Of a DNA stretch of 36,914 bases, positions 23,162 to 34,941 are shown piece by piece. Positions within the stretch are counted from its first letter, which is position 1. Each line of letters starts with the position of its first letter. A program made the translations under genes and the position numbers. Source of the stretch: Candidatus Coatesbacteria bacterium. GTDB taxonomy: Bacteria > RBG-13-66-14. The stretch is taken from positions 1 through 36,914 of the forward strand of contig WJLX01000174.1 of assembly GCA_014728225.1 (NCBI GenBank). The letters run 5' to 3'. Below the pieces are notes generated by a model. That model saw only the letters and a list, made by a program, of their open reading frames with translations. It was not told where the DNA came from and ran no database searches.

Positions 23162-24103
23162 TTAGCCGGTGAGCAGCGGCTGCCCGGTGCGCTGAAAATA
23201 CTTCTCCAGGGTCAGGAAGGCCGCGGCCTCTTCGCGGGCCGGGTCGTCGAAGCGGGCCACATGCTCGTGGGCGCGCTCGATAATCGACTCCGCCGCCGCC
23301 GGATCGTCGAGGTAGCGACGGAGCTGGTCCTCCAGATCGGCGTAGTCGGGGCGCAGGGCGACGTAGTGCACGTCGGGTTCCAGCAGCCCCTCCATGAACC
23401 AGGTCTCGCAGCTCGGCGGCGGCATCACCGCCAGGGAGTTCGACGACATCACCCACTTGAGGTTGCTGGCCACGTCGTTGCCCTCGAGGCAGAGGATGAA
23501 CTTGAAGTCCAGGTGGCGGTGGATCGACAACCGGGGTTTGAAGCGCCGCGGGGCGCCCCGGCGGCGGTTGACCTGGCCCACGTCGCACAGTGGGTGATCG
23601 TGGTAGCGCTCCAGGAAGCGGATCCGGTTCGGTTGGGTGACGGTGGAGCGTCCGACGAGGAGATCCCGTTTCTCGCGCCAGGGCAGCCGGTCGCGGACGA
23701 AGTGGAAGTGGCGGATCCAGTTCAGCTTGAACAGTACGGCGTTACTGTTGTCTTCACCGAGGGGCCGGCTCTTGACCAGGGAGGGCGCCGGCGGCGTCCG
23801 GGTCAGGTCGCCGAAAACAAACCGGACCCTGAGGTCCGGCGGGAAGTAACGCAGAAAACGGTAGGCGTCGAAGAAGTAGGTTTTGGGCCTGATGCCGTAG
23901 CGGAACTCGTCCAAGGGGACGGCGCGCTCATCCAGGCCGACGGTTCCGGCGAGCTTGTTGTAGTAGTCCACCCGCTGGAGCAGCGCGGCGTCGGCGAGAC
24001 CGCGAGCCGTGGTCAACCTGGCCGCCAGCCGCCGCCGGAAGGGCCCCCGGGGCAGGAGTTGCCGCAGGTAGTTGCGGGCGTAGTAGGTGAACTTGGAGGT
24101 CAT
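23162..24103 (-). CDS. Glycosyltransferase family 90 (CAP10/LpsA-like)
   Basis: The 313-residue protein belongs to the GT90 group, which includes fungal CAP10, animal POGLUT enzymes and bacterial lipopolysaccharide-modifying LpsA proteins. The diagnostic C-terminal region is clear: FKFILCLEGNDVASNLKWVM, then SSNSLAVMPPPSCETWFMEG, LEPDVHYVALRPDYADLED. Bacterial members usually add xylose, glucose or a similar sugar to surface polysaccharide. There is no membrane segment. The frame could start two codons earlier at a GTG (24109), and neither start has a strong ribosome-binding site. It follows gyrB by about 50 nt on the same strand, an unusual partner. Confidence 0.8.
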   Translation of the reverse strand: MTSKFTYYARNYLRQLLPRGPFRRRLAARLTTARGLADAALLQRVDYYNKLAGTVGLDERAVPLDEFRYGIRPKTYFFDAYRFLRYFPPDLRVRFVFGDLTRTPPAPSLVKSRPLGEDNSNAVLFKLNWIRHFHFVRDRLPWREKRDLLVGRSTVTQPNRIRFLERYHDHPLCDVGQVNRRRGAPRRFKPRLSIHRHLDFKFILCLEGNDVASNLKWVMSSNSLAVMPPPSCETWFMEGLLEPDVHYVALRPDYADLEDQLRRYLDDPAAAESIIERAHEHVARFDDPAREEAAAFLTLEKYFQRTGQPLLTG

Positions 24104-24152
24104 CGGCACACCGCTGACGACGCTCTGGGGCGTGGGTGCTCCACGCGGCGAG

Positions 24153-26576
<2,424 letters not shown>

Positions 26577-26756
26577 TTATGGCGCTTTCTGTAACCGGAT
26601 TTCGCCGATCCGGCGCTCCGGATTCTCATCTCTTGTTGTTCCTCGTTCTCGTCAGTGACAGCAGCGTTGAGAATTCAACTAGCCGAACGGCCGAGCATCG
26701 TCAAGCAACCCTCGGCTTCGCCCCGCTGATCGGCCTCCAGCCCCGCCGCCGCAAAC

Positions 26757-27464
26757 TCAAAAGGTTAGGCTGAGCTCCAGCCCCGTGCGCCAGCCGCCGT
26801 CGACCTCCGGATACAGCACGGGCTCCACCTCGAGGGAAACACCGTTCTCCCGTGCTTCACCACCCGTCCCCGACGAGCCGACCAGGTCCTCGCCGACCTC
26901 GAAATCCCACAGGTGGGCGTCGACGTAGGCATCGATCATCGAGTAGACCACCACGAACACCGACAACCATAGATAGGTCTCGTAGCGTACCCGGTAGTCC
27001 TCGTATTGCGCGTAGTGGGCCTCGCGCTCGGCGCGCAGTTCACCCAGCTCCGGGCTGCTGAAATCGTCGGGCAGATCGATCTCCCGGCCCTCGGCCAACT
27101 CGTCGGACGCCAGCCCGGCGTAGTAGACCAGCCCGCCCAGAGTGAACAACTCACAGCCCATCATCACCGCGCCCTTGAGCCAGCGCTCGTTGTAGAACTG
27201 ACCCAACCCGGCCAGCACACCGGAACGCCAGAGCGCGCCGACGGGGTCCGGACTCCAGGGCTCGACGGCTACTTCCTCGGCCGATCCCGTCACCTCGTCG
27301 GCCGCTTCGGCTGCGCCCTCCGTCGACTCCGCCACCTCACCGCCGTCGCTTTGCTCCTGACCGTCGACCGCCGCCGGAACGACCGTTTCGCCCGCTCCGG
27401 CAGGCCCCGGTTCCTGCGCCCGCGCTCCCACAACGACGAAGGCGACATGGAAAACCAGCAACAC
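26757..27464 (-). CDS. DUF5683-like membrane protein
   Basis: From a GTG at 27464 the protein has about 235 residues. It begins with a signal-like segment (VLLVFHVAFVVVGARAQ), then an acidic Glu/Ala-rich linker. The core SPDPVGALWRSGVLAGLGQF followed by YNERWLKGAVMMGCELF matches the DUF5683 family of small envelope proteins. A second hydrophobic segment lies near VFVVVYSMIDAYVDAHLW, and the C-terminus ends in aromatic beta-strand style (LELSLTF). The frame stays open through R7 to 27647, but that N-terminus is just translated repeat sequence and should not be used. An ATC at 27494 has a better ribosome-binding site (GGGGAG), so the true start is unsure. No function is known. Confidence 0.68.
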   Translation of the reverse strand: MLLVFHVAFVVVGARAQEPGPAGAGETVVPAAVDGQEQSDGGEVAESTEGAAEAADEVTGSAEEVAVEPWSPDPVGALWRSGVLAGLGQFYNERWLKGAVMMGCELFTLGGLVYYAGLASDELAEGREIDLPDDFSSPELGELRAEREAHYAQYEDYRVRYETYLWLSVFVVVYSMIDAYVDAHLWDFEVGEDLVGSSGTGGEARENGVSLEVEPVLYPEVDGGWRTGLELSLTF

Positions 27465-27532
27465 GACGACCCGGCTGTGACTAAGACACTCGATGGCTGC
27501 TCCCCTGAGCCGGTTTTCAGCAGCCGGACGGA

Positions 27533-27721
27533 CGCGCCGCAGACCGCCGAAAACGAGCGGACACTCGAGACCCCGCGCCGCCGGAACCGGCACGGTTTTT
27601 GCGGAGGCGGACCGTTGCCGACCCCTCCAACGGTTGCCGAGATGCAAAAACCGTGCCGGTTCCGGCGGCGCTCCAGGCGTCGTTAACGCCGAAGCCGCAT
27701 TTTTCGGCGGTCTGCGGCGCG
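27533..27721 (+). repeat. Nested palindromic element R7
   Basis: Outer arms 27533-27553 and 27701-27721 pair perfectly over 21 bp. Inner arms 27575-27602 and 27644-27671 pair perfectly over 28 bp and contain the core. The innermost stem is ACCGTTG (27611-27617) with CAACGGT (27628-27634), changed in step compared with ACCGTTA/TAACGGT in R6 and R8. Forward orientation. It lies upstream of the DUF5683-like gene, between divergent genes. Confidence 0.92.
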
Positions 27722-27964
27722 ACGGGTATCGAGGTCCCGTGGCGTCTCCGGCGGGCTTGTTGACCCCGCGCTGTTTAACGGCTGTGCCGTACTCGGCCGA
27801 TCACTCGAGGGCCGCCCTAACAAACCCGGACCAGCCTGACGGCGGTCCGACCGAAGGGATATCATTGTACCCCGTGAAGTGGGAGAAAGTCAAGCTGGAC
27901 AAGCATCTAGGGCTACTTCGAGAGGGTGGGTGAGACCCTTGGTCGGGGGGTCGGCGGCGATGGA
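27722..27964. other. Gene-free stretch between R7 and the PBP1A promoter
   Basis: I find no gene or repeat. A possible upstream promoter (CTGACG and TATCAT, 18 bp apart, near 27835-27865) is weak compared with the site at 27965. Confidence 0.4.
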
Positions 27965-27993
27965 TTGACCCGACCGGCGGCGGCGGTTATAAT
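27965..27993 (+). promoter_or_regulatory. Near-consensus promoter for the PBP1A envelope cluster
   Basis: TTGACC (27965-27970), exactly 17 bp, and TATAAT (27988-27993). It is one of the two best sigma-70 sites in the window and predicts a leader of about 65 nt. Confidence 0.85.
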
Positions 27994-28025
27994 CCACCCG
28001 TCTAGGCGGGGAAATACCAGCCCAC

Positions 28026-28042
28026 GGCGGCCTCTGGCCGCC
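28026..28042 (+). other. Leader hairpin before PBP1A
   Basis: GGCGGCC (28026-28032) pairs with GGCCGCC (28036-28042) around a TCT loop, 24 nt before the ATG. It may affect translation or mRNA stability. There is no T-tract, so termination is unlikely. Confidence 0.45.
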
Positions 28043-28066
28043 CAAAAGGTAGAGCGGATACGACCC

Positions 28067-30496
28067 ATGAGCCCCCAACACGCCAAGCCCGGCTTCTTCG
28101 ACCGCGTCGGCACCTTCTTCAAGAACCTGTTCCGTAAGAGTCCGCCGCGGCGCGATCTGGACGGCAAGCCGCTGCCGCAGGCTCGGCGGGCCTTCAGCTG
28201 GCACACGGCCATCATCGTCATGGTGGTGACGGTCTTCTTCCTCGGCGGCATCGGTCTGGGGCTGCTGTTCGCCTTCTCCGACGATCTGCCCAAGATTTCC
28301 GGGCTGTGGGAGTTCGACAGCTACCTGCCGACGGAGGTCTACGACGCCGACGACCAACTGATCGCCAGCTTCCTGGTCGAGCGCCGCTACGTCGTGCCGA
28401 TGTCGCGGATGCCCCAGAACCTGGTCAACGCCACCCTGGCCGTCGAGGACCAGCGGTTCTACGATCACTGGGGGGTCAACCTCTACCGCACCCTGGAGGC
28501 GGCGATGGTCGATATCATCGCCGGAGCCAAGATCCAGGGCGCCTCGACGATCACCCAGCAGTTGGCCCGCAATTACTTCCTGACGATGGAGAAGACCTAC
28601 GTGCGCAAGATCCGGGAGGCCATCCTGGCCGTCCAGATCGAGAAGCGCTACTCCAAGGAAGAGATCCTCTACTTCTACCTCAACCAGATCTATTACGGAC
28701 ACGGTTGCTACGGTGTGGAGGCGGCGGCGCGAACCTTCTTCAACAAGCACGTCGAGGAACTGACCCTGCCCGAGGCGGCGCTGTTGGCCGGACTGCCCAA
28801 GAACCCGGGCGGTTTCTCACCCTACCTCAACCCGGACCGCGCCAAGCGCCGACGCAACACCATCCTCTGGCTGATGGCCGAGGTGGGTCACATCACCGAA
28901 GAGGAACGGGCCTGGGCCGCCGCTCAGCCCTTGGAGCTGGCCCAACGCCGACGCACCGAGCAGAAGGCGCCCTATTTCATCGAGTACATCCGCAGCGAGC
29001 TGGAGAAGGAGTTCGGTTCCAACGCCGTCTATCAGGCGGGGATGAAGGTCTACACCACCCTGGATTCGCGGATGCAGGAGCTGGCCGAGAAGCACGTCGC
29101 CGCCGGGCTGGAGCGGGTCCAGCAGCGCTGGAACTACCAGCCGATGCGCTACGACGACGGCCTGGAGATCGCCGAGCTCGAGCTGGGGCAGATCCGTGAG
29201 GGCCGCGTCCTCGAGCGTGACGACGAGTACGCCTACATCGACATCGGCGGCGGCATCACCGGGCGGATCGATATCACGCCGCTGTACTGGCACTGGGACA
29301 ACCCGCCGGAGATCGAGCTTCAGACGGGCTCGACGGTGCCGGTCAAGGTGACCAGCCTGGCGCGCTCGGCGGGTCGGGTGGACCTCTCCCTGGAGAAACC
29401 GCCCTACCCCCAGGCGGCCCTGGTGAGCATCGATCCGCGCACCGGCTTTATCCAGGCCATGGTCGGCGGCTCGGACTACGACGAGAGCCAGTTCAACCGG
29501 GCGGTCTACGCCCGCCGCCAGCCGGGCTCGGCTTTCAAGGTCTTCGTCTACACCGCGGCGATCGATTCGGGGTATTCAGCGGCCGATGTGATGCTGGATA
29601 AACCTTTCGTCATCAACGCCGACGGTGTCGTCTGGGCGCCGCACAACTACTCGCTGGGCTACTCGGGCAAGCCGATGACCTTCCGCCAGGCGATGGCGAT
29701 GTCGATCAACCTGGTGGCGGCGCGGCTGATCCTGCAGATCGGCGTCGAGCCGGTGCGGGCCTACGCCAAACGGATGGGGATCGAATCGCCCATCGCCCAC
29801 ACCTACTCGATCGCCCTGGGCTCCTCCGAGGTCACCCCCCTGGAGATGGCCTCGGCCTTCGGCACCATCGCCACCCTGGGAGTCCATGTCGAGCCTACGG
29901 CGATCCGCTATATTCTGGACCGCGACGGCAACAAGATCAAGGAGGTCGTCCCCCGGGCCGAGGTGGCCCTGCGCAAGGAGACGGCGGCGATCATCCGCTC
30001 GATGATGCACGGCGTCACCACCCAGGGCACCGCCGGGCGCGCGGCCCGCACACTGGGCCGGGACTGCGCCGGCAAGACCGGCACCACCAACAACGCCGAG
30101 GACTGCTGGTTCATCGGTTACGTGCCCCAGCTTTCCACGGCGGTCTGGGTGGGGTTCGACGACCACCGCACCCTGGGCTACAATGCCACGGGCGAGTCCC
30201 ACGCCGTCCCGCTGTGGAGCGATTACATGGCCGACGTCCTCGAGGAGTACGAGGTTCAGGACTTCACCCTGCCCGAGGGCCTGGCCCTGGAGCGTCACAC
30301 CGTCTGTGGCGAAACGGGGCTGCTGGCCCGGCCCGAGTGCCCGCACAAGGTGGGCGAGGACTTCATCGCCGGCACGGCGCCGACCCAGTTCTGCGATCTC
30401 CACGGCGCCGGGGCCACGGACTGGATGAGCGAGGACGCCGCCCGCCTGCAAGGTGACGATCCGGTACGCTACGTCTATCCGGAGGAAGAGGATTAA
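28067..30496 (+). CDS. Class A penicillin-binding protein (PBP1A type)
   Basis: The 809-residue bifunctional enzyme polymerises lipid II and cross-links stem peptides in the periplasm. A cytoplasmic start and one membrane segment (about 45-70) precede the GT51 transglycosylase domain, with catalytic Glu in VEDQRFYDHWG and the GASTITQQLARN motif. An OB/S1-like domain (IREGRVLERDDEYAYIDIGG onward) is inserted as in PBP1A proteins. The transpeptidase domain has SxxK in PGSAFK, SxN in AMSINL and the KTGT box in AGKTGTTNN. All catalytic residues are present. The frame is open upstream, but the ATG at 28067 fits both the promoter and the family N-terminus. It heads a cluster with an NlpC/P60 hydrolase and an O-antigen ligase-like gene. 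Confidence 0.95.
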   Translation: MSPQHAKPGFFDRVGTFFKNLFRKSPPRRDLDGKPLPQARRAFSWHTAIIVMVVTVFFLGGIGLGLLFAFSDDLPKISGLWEFDSYLPTEVYDADDQLIASFLVERRYVVPMSRMPQNLVNATLAVEDQRFYDHWGVNLYRTLEAAMVDIIAGAKIQGASTITQQLARNYFLTMEKTYVRKIREAILAVQIEKRYSKEEILYFYLNQIYYGHGCYGVEAAARTFFNKHVEELTLPEAALLAGLPKNPGGFSPYLNPDRAKRRRNTILWLMAEVGHITEEERAWAAAQPLELAQRRRTEQKAPYFIEYIRSELEKEFGSNAVYQAGMKVYTTLDSRMQELAEKHVAAGLERVQQRWNYQPMRYDDGLEIAELELGQIREGRVLERDDEYAYIDIGGGITGRIDITPLYWHWDNPPEIELQTGSTVPVKVTSLARSAGRVDLSLEKPPYPQAALVSIDPRTGFIQAMVGGSDYDESQFNRAVYARRQPGSAFKVFVYTAAIDSGYSAADVMLDKPFVINADGVVWAPHNYSLGYSGKPMTFRQAMAMSINLVAARLILQIGVEPVRAYAKRMGIESPIAHTYSIALGSSEVTPLEMASAFGTIATLGVHVEPTAIRYILDRDGNKIKEVVPRAEVALRKETAAIIRSMMHGVTTQGTAGRAARTLGRDCAGKTGTTNNAEDCWFIGYVPQLSTAVWVGFDDHRTLGYNATGESHAVPLWSDYMADVLEEYEVQDFTLPEGLALERHTVCGETGLLARPECPHKVGEDFIAGTAPTQFCDLHGAGATDWMSEDAARLQGDDPVRYVYPEEED

Positions 30497-30511
30497 CCAC
30501 CGGGAGAACCG

Positions 30512-31861
30512 ATGAAAGCGCGGTCTGCGCTGCTGCTGCTGCTGTCAGTCTTAGCGGTCCCGGCCCTCGCCGGCGCCGTCGTCGAGGACGTGGCCTACGA
30601 TCCCGCCGCCCGGGCCCTGACGATCTCCGTCACCGCCGACGAGGCTCCGGCCTGGAACGACTTCGAACTCAGCGGCCCTTCCCGGGTGGTGCTGGACGTT
30701 TCGGCCGACTCCAGCTTCCCCGGCAACGCCTTCAGCGCCCCGGTGGGCGACGGACTGGTGGAGCGTATCCGCGCCGCCCGTCATCAGCCCGATCCCCCGG
30801 TGACCCGGATCGTCGTCGACCTGGCCGCCGGAACCACGGGCTACGCCGTCAGCCTGGAGGGCGACGCTCCCAACTACACCGTTCGACTGAGCCTCTACCC
30901 CCCCGACGAGGTTCGTCTGGCCGAAGAGGAAGCCGCCGGCATCGAGGCTGCCCACTCGGGAGAGCTGACCGTCGGCGAGGGCGACGCCGAGGCCCCCCCG
31001 GGACATCAGACGCAGAAGCTGGTAATCGCCGTCAGCCCGACGGCGGTGCGCGAAGCGCCTTCGGCGGCCGCCCGCCGGGTCTCCGAGGCCCTGGCCGGCG
31101 AAGGGGTCCGTCAGACCGCCGAACTGGGCGACTGGCGGTTGGTGATCCTGACCGAGCAGGACGACCTGGCCGGCTGGGTCCGGGAGGACGACCTGGCCCC
31201 GGCGGGCAGCGTCGAACGCGACGAAGGCGGCGTACGCGCCGTCCCCAACCCGCGCACCCCGCCCGCGGGCACACCGCAGACCCCGCAAGGCGGCAGGGCT
31301 CCCCTGCGCAACGAGGCTCGTGAGGGCGCCGCGATCATCGCCCACCTGGGCCCGGGAACCGACTTCAACGCCTGGCGCCGCCGCGACGACTGGTACTTCA
31401 TCGTCCTCGGGGACGGCCGCGCCGGTTGGATCCACCGGCGCTACGCCTCCCTGGGCGGCGCCGAGGAAGGCCCCACCTCCCCCTGGCGCCAGGCGATCGT
31501 CTCGACCGCCGAGGGCTACCTGGGAACGCCCTACGTCTGGGGCGGCACCACGGCCACGGGCTTCGACTGCTCCGGCCTGGTCTGGCGCGTCTTCAAACAG
31601 AACGGCATCGAAGTCCCCCGCACCGCCGGACCCCAGTACCGCGAGGGTCGCAAGCTCGACCGCGACGAGCTGCTGCCGGGTGACCTGATCTTCTTCCACA
31701 CCTACTCCTCCGGCCCCAACCACGTCGGCATCTACGCCGGTGACGGCCGCTTCATCCAGGCCGAGAGCTCCCCCGCCGGAGTGCGCTACTCCGAGTTGGA
31801 CGGCGATTATTGGCGCGATCACATCTACGGCTACACCCGTTGGACCCCGGTGGAGCAGTAG
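30512..31861 (+). CDS. AMIN-SH3-NlpC/P60 cell-wall hydrolase
   Basis: The 449-residue protein begins with a signal peptide cleaved near residue 21. An AMIN-type domain (about 22-130) would bind peptidoglycan. Two bacterial SH3-like regions follow (about 170-235 and 260-315), joined by a Pro-rich linker. The C-terminal NlpC/P60 peptidase domain has the catalytic Cys in GFDCSGL and His in GPNHVGIY, with the GTPYVWGGTT lead-in. Such enzymes cut the bond next to the diamino acid in stem peptides. The ATG lies 15 nt after the PBP1A stop and has GGGAG upstream, so the pair is co-transcribed and joins wall synthesis with wall cutting. Confidence 0.92.
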   Translation: MKARSALLLLLSVLAVPALAGAVVEDVAYDPAARALTISVTADEAPAWNDFELSGPSRVVLDVSADSSFPGNAFSAPVGDGLVERIRAARHQPDPPVTRIVVDLAAGTTGYAVSLEGDAPNYTVRLSLYPPDEVRLAEEEAAGIEAAHSGELTVGEGDAEAPPGHQTQKLVIAVSPTAVREAPSAAARRVSEALAGEGVRQTAELGDWRLVILTEQDDLAGWVREDDLAPAGSVERDEGGVRAVPNPRTPPAGTPQTPQGGRAPLRNEAREGAAIIAHLGPGTDFNAWRRRDDWYFIVLGDGRAGWIHRRYASLGGAEEGPTSPWRQAIVSTAEGYLGTPYVWGGTTATGFDCSGLVWRVFKQNGIEVPRTAGPQYREGRKLDRDELLPGDLIFFHTYSSGPNHVGIYAGDGRFIQAESSPAGVRYSELDGDYWRDHIYGYTRWTPVEQ

Positions 31862-31890
31862 CCGCCTCCTCCAGCCCCCCACCAACGCCC

Positions 31891-33444
31891 ATGCTGCTGG
31901 AAAACCCACTCAAGCGCCTCGACAGACGAAAAGTGGGCGGCTTTTTCGCCCTGCTGGTCTTCTGCGCCCTGGTGGTCGGCGGCATCGTCTACCTCAGCTA
32001 TTATCAAAACAGCCTGTTCCTGTCGCTGGTCTTCGTGCTCGGTCTCGGCGGCATGATGATGTTCCTGGCCATCTCCGGACTGGAGAACTTCCGCCAGATC
32101 TGGGGTTTCGTCGCCGTGGCCATGATCCCCCTGGCCCTGACCGGTGATGTAGAGCTCGGCCCCTTCAAGGCCTCCTTCGGCATCCTGGTTTACATGATCA
32201 ACACCCTGATCATCGTGGCCGATAAGCTCTCCGGTTACACACGAGCCAACGAAAAACGCTCCGTTTTCAGCAAGCCCCTGCGGCTGCTGCTGATCCTGAC
32301 CGTCATCTCGACCCTGCTCTCCGCTTTCCGCCTTTACGGAATCATCGACCTGGCCTATTTCCTGCTGGCGTCCAGCACCTTCGTCTTCCTCCGCCGTTAC
32401 TTCAACACCAAAGAGCAACAGCTCAAACTGATCAAGCTGTTCGCCTTCGTCAGCATCTACATTCTGCTGATCGCCACCGCCGAGCACCTCAAACAGGGTA
32501 ACTACAACGCCTTGCTCACGGGGTTCAAGCCCTACGAGGGACTGGGCGACGAGCGCTTCCGTGTCAACGGCATTTTCCACAACGCCAACTCCTACGGCTT
32601 CTTCGCCGGGGCCGTCTCCCTGTTCTTCGGAGGGTTGAGCCTCTACTTTCATAAGCGTCGCCAACGCCTCTGGACCTATATCAGCGCGGGGATCTTCGTC
32701 TGGGGCGCCGCCACCCTATGGTTCTGCCAGTCCCGCGGCGCCTTCATCGCCTACCTGGCCGCCCTGCTGTTCCTGGTGCTGGCCGCCCCACCGCCGAAAA
32801 AACGCTTCGGGGTCTGGGTCGTCGTCATCCCGCTGATGGTGGGCGTCATCGCCTGGCTGTTCGTCTTCTCGGACACCGGCAGCCGCCTGACCAACCTCTC
32901 AGCCCTGACCACGCGCAGCATCCAAATCGCCACCGCCGAGGACGTCAAGGAGCAGATGAACCTGATCGCCACCCTGGCGAGACCCATCCTGTGGATCATC
33001 GGCTTCAAGCTCTGGCAGGCCAGCCCCCTGTTGGGCATCGGCCACTCCAACACCATCCACTACATCGGTCCCTACCTGCCGCCAATGCTGCGGCCGATTC
33101 AGGGCATCCTCTTCCACTTCCACTCCATTTATTTAAACATCCTCTACGAGGGCGGTTTACTCAGTTTCGGCGCCTTCCTGTGGTTTCTCGGCAAGTTGAT
33201 CAGCCATGTCTTCGGTGGCCTGCGCCACCGGGGGTATTTCACCGGCTATGCCTCCCTGGCCCTGGGCGCCGTCTGGGTCCACCTCTTCGCCCACGGGCTG
33301 GTCGACACCACCTTCGCCATGGGGCGACACTACGCCGAAGCCGGCATCTTCTTCCTCTTTCTGGCCTTTCAGGCCTTTATCGCCGACAGGGTTAAACGCC
33401 GCCGGCACATCGCCAAGCTGCGCCGGGAACGAGCGAGCTACTAG
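31891..33444 (+). CDS. O-antigen ligase / polymerase-family membrane protein
   Basis: The 517-residue protein has about 11-12 hydrophobic segments and the Wzy/WaaL-type region. SPLLGIGHSNTIHYIG is followed by the large periplasmic loop, and FHFHSIYLNILYEGGLLSFG is the typical family motif with its conserved histidine. These proteins ligate or polymerise undecaprenyl-linked glycans on the outer face of the inner membrane. Whether it is a ligase or polymerase cannot be decided from sequence. The ATG at 31891 lacks a clear ribosome-binding site; the frame extends upstream into the NlpC gene. It is 29 nt after that stop, so it probably belongs to the same transcript. Its stop is 13 bp before R8. 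Confidence 0.85.
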   Translation: MLLENPLKRLDRRKVGGFFALLVFCALVVGGIVYLSYYQNSLFLSLVFVLGLGGMMMFLAISGLENFRQIWGFVAVAMIPLALTGDVELGPFKASFGILVYMINTLIIVADKLSGYTRANEKRSVFSKPLRLLLILTVISTLLSAFRLYGIIDLAYFLLASSTFVFLRRYFNTKEQQLKLIKLFAFVSIYILLIATAEHLKQGNYNALLTGFKPYEGLGDERFRVNGIFHNANSYGFFAGAVSLFFGGLSLYFHKRRQRLWTYISAGIFVWGAATLWFCQSRGAFIAYLAALLFLVLAAPPPKKRFGVWVVVIPLMVGVIAWLFVFSDTGSRLTNLSALTTRSIQIATAEDVKEQMNLIATLARPILWIIGFKLWQASPLLGIGHSNTIHYIGPYLPPMLRPIQGILFHFHSIYLNILYEGGLLSFGAFLWFLGKLISHVFGGLRHRGYFTGYASLALGAVWVHLFAHGLVDTTFAMGRHYAEAGIFFLFLAFQAFIADRVKRRRHIAKLRRERASY

Positions 33445-33457
33445 GCAACGTCCGAGC

Positions 33458-33651
33458 CCCCGCGCTCCGGAAAAACGGCCTCTTCGACGGAGCCGTTCGT
33501 CAGCCGACGGCGCCGGAACCGGCACGGTTTTTGCATGTCAGCCACCGTTAGAGCTCTTGTAACGGTCGGCTTCCGCAAAAACCGTGCCGGTTCCGGCGCA
33601 GCGGTAACCATCGGCGGGCCGTCTTGCCGGGGTTTTTTCCGGGGCGCGGGG
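33458..33651 (-). repeat. Nested palindromic element R8
   Basis: Outer arms 33458-33475 and 33634-33651 pair with one T-G wobble and hold the GGAAAAAC/GTTTTTTCC box. A short middle stem, ACGGCC (33475-33480) with GGCCGT (33617-33622), follows. Inner arms 33510-33534 and 33575-33599 pair perfectly over 25 bp with the core. The innermost stem is ACCGTTA (33544-33550) with TAACGGT (33560-33566). Reverse orientation, with GCATGTCAGCC and GGCTTCCGC as slightly diverged asymmetric segments. It lies between convergent genes. Confidence 0.92.
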
Positions 33652-33685
33652 ACCGTTGGTGACGTTGGGCGCCGGAGATAGAGAT

Positions 33686-33716
33686 AGCGGGGTCGCCCGG
33701 ACCGGGCGCCCCCGCT
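33686..33716. terminator. Long GC-rich hairpin between convergent genes
   Basis: AGCGGGGTCGCCCGG (33686-33700) pairs with CCGGGCGCCCCCGCT (33702-33716) apart from one mismatch. The flanks (ATAG on the left, TCATTT on the right) suggest a terminator working in both directions, for ilvE and for the plus-strand cluster. Confidence 0.6.
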
Positions 33717-33733
33717 TCATTTGTGAGGGAGTG

Positions 33734-34786
33734 CTAGGTAGTAATCTCGTGGCGCCAGCCGAAGGGATCCTCCTCGGAGGCGGTCTGGATCCCGGTTAGT
33801 TTGTCGTAGAGCTGTTGCCAGCGTTTATCGAAGGGGAACTCCCAGCGTTTGTCCTCGCCGACGATCTCCTTGACCCAGGTGATGACGGCGGCGGTGCCGC
33901 AGCAGGCGGCGGCGTCGATCTCGTCGAGTTCGTTCAGGGTGATCTTCCGGTTTTCCGTGGGCCAGTCGAACAGCTCGGCGGCGATGGTCATGATCGAGCG
34001 ACGGGTGATCGAGGGCAGGATGCTGTGGCTCTCCGGGGTGATCAGGGTTTCGCCCTTGAGGGCCAGGAAGTTGGCCGCTCCGATCTCCTCGATGTACTTC
34101 TTTTCGGCGGGATCGAGGTAGAGGGCCTCGGCGTAGCCGGCGGACTTGGCCTCTTTGCCGCCGATGAAGCTGGCGGCGTAGTTGCCGCCGGCCTTGACGT
34201 GGCCGGTGCCCTTGGGGGCGGCGCGATCGTAGGCTGAGGTCCTGAAGCTTTTACCTTGGTCGGGGCCGAAGCCGCCCTTGAAGTAAGGTCCCACCGGGGT
34301 GACGAAGATACGGAAGATGTAGCTGGAGGCGGGTTTGACGCCGACGTTGTCGTCGACGCCCAGCCAGAAGGGCCGCACGTAGAGGGCGGCGCCGGAGCCG
34401 TAGGGCGGAACGTAGGGCAGGTTGCCCCGGGTGACCTCCTCGACGCCGTGGATGAAGAGTTCTTCGGGCAGCGGGGCGCCCTTGAGGTAGCGGGCGCCGT
34501 CGTTTAGCCGCCGGGCGTTCTCCCCGGGGCGGAAGGCGTAGACCTTGCCGTCGGCACCGGTCTGGACCTTCATCCCCTCGAAGAGCTGTTGACCGTAATG
34601 CAGACACTGGCTGCCCTCGGGCAGGCACATCTGGTTGTTCTCGACCAGGCCCCGGGAGCGCCAGACACCGTGCTCGTAGACGGCCTCGAAGCGGTAGGGA
34701 CAGCGGATGTAGTCGAAACCGAGGTGGGGGAAGTCGAGGGCGACTTTGCGGTTATCGTCGTTGAAGAAATAGCGCGGCGTTTCCAT
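33734..34786 (-). CDS. ilvE: Branched-chain amino acid aminotransferase
   Basis: The 350-residue fold-type IV PLP enzyme transaminates Leu, Ile and Val with 2-oxoglutarate. The PLP lysine lies in GHVKAGGNYAASF. Other family blocks are YGQQLFEGMK, YVRPFWLG and GAANFLALKGETLITPESHS, followed by ILPSITRRS. The length and the YGQQLFEGMK form match the larger type of BCAT. The ATG at 34786 has AAGGAG exactly 6 nt upstream and is preferred to a TTG two codons earlier. No other branched-chain amino acid biosynthesis gene is adjacent, so it is a lone gene here. No leader peptide or attenuator is apparent upstream. Confidence 0.95.
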   Translation of the reverse strand: METPRYFFNDDNRKVALDFPHLGFDYIRCPYRFEAVYEHGVWRSRGLVENNQMCLPEGSQCLHYGQQLFEGMKVQTGADGKVYAFRPGENARRLNDGARYLKGAPLPEELFIHGVEEVTRGNLPYVPPYGSGAALYVRPFWLGVDDNVGVKPASSYIFRIFVTPVGPYFKGGFGPDQGKSFRTSAYDRAAPKGTGHVKAGGNYAASFIGGKEAKSAGYAEALYLDPAEKKYIEEIGAANFLALKGETLITPESHSILPSITRRSIMTIAAELFDWPTENRKITLNELDEIDAAACCGTAAVITWVKEIVGEDKRWEFPFDKRWQQLYDKLTGIQTASEEDPFGWRHEITT

Positions 34787-34941
34787 CAGCAACTCCTTAT
34801 AGGTAAACCCGGTACCGTATCGCTCTCAAATGCCTCACAGCTGGAAAATGATAACGCAAACTTTGGCGGGCGGCAACCCCGGCGCCGCTCTTTTTATCCC
34901 TGCGGCCCGACCGGATCGGACTGGTCTCGAACCGGCCTATC

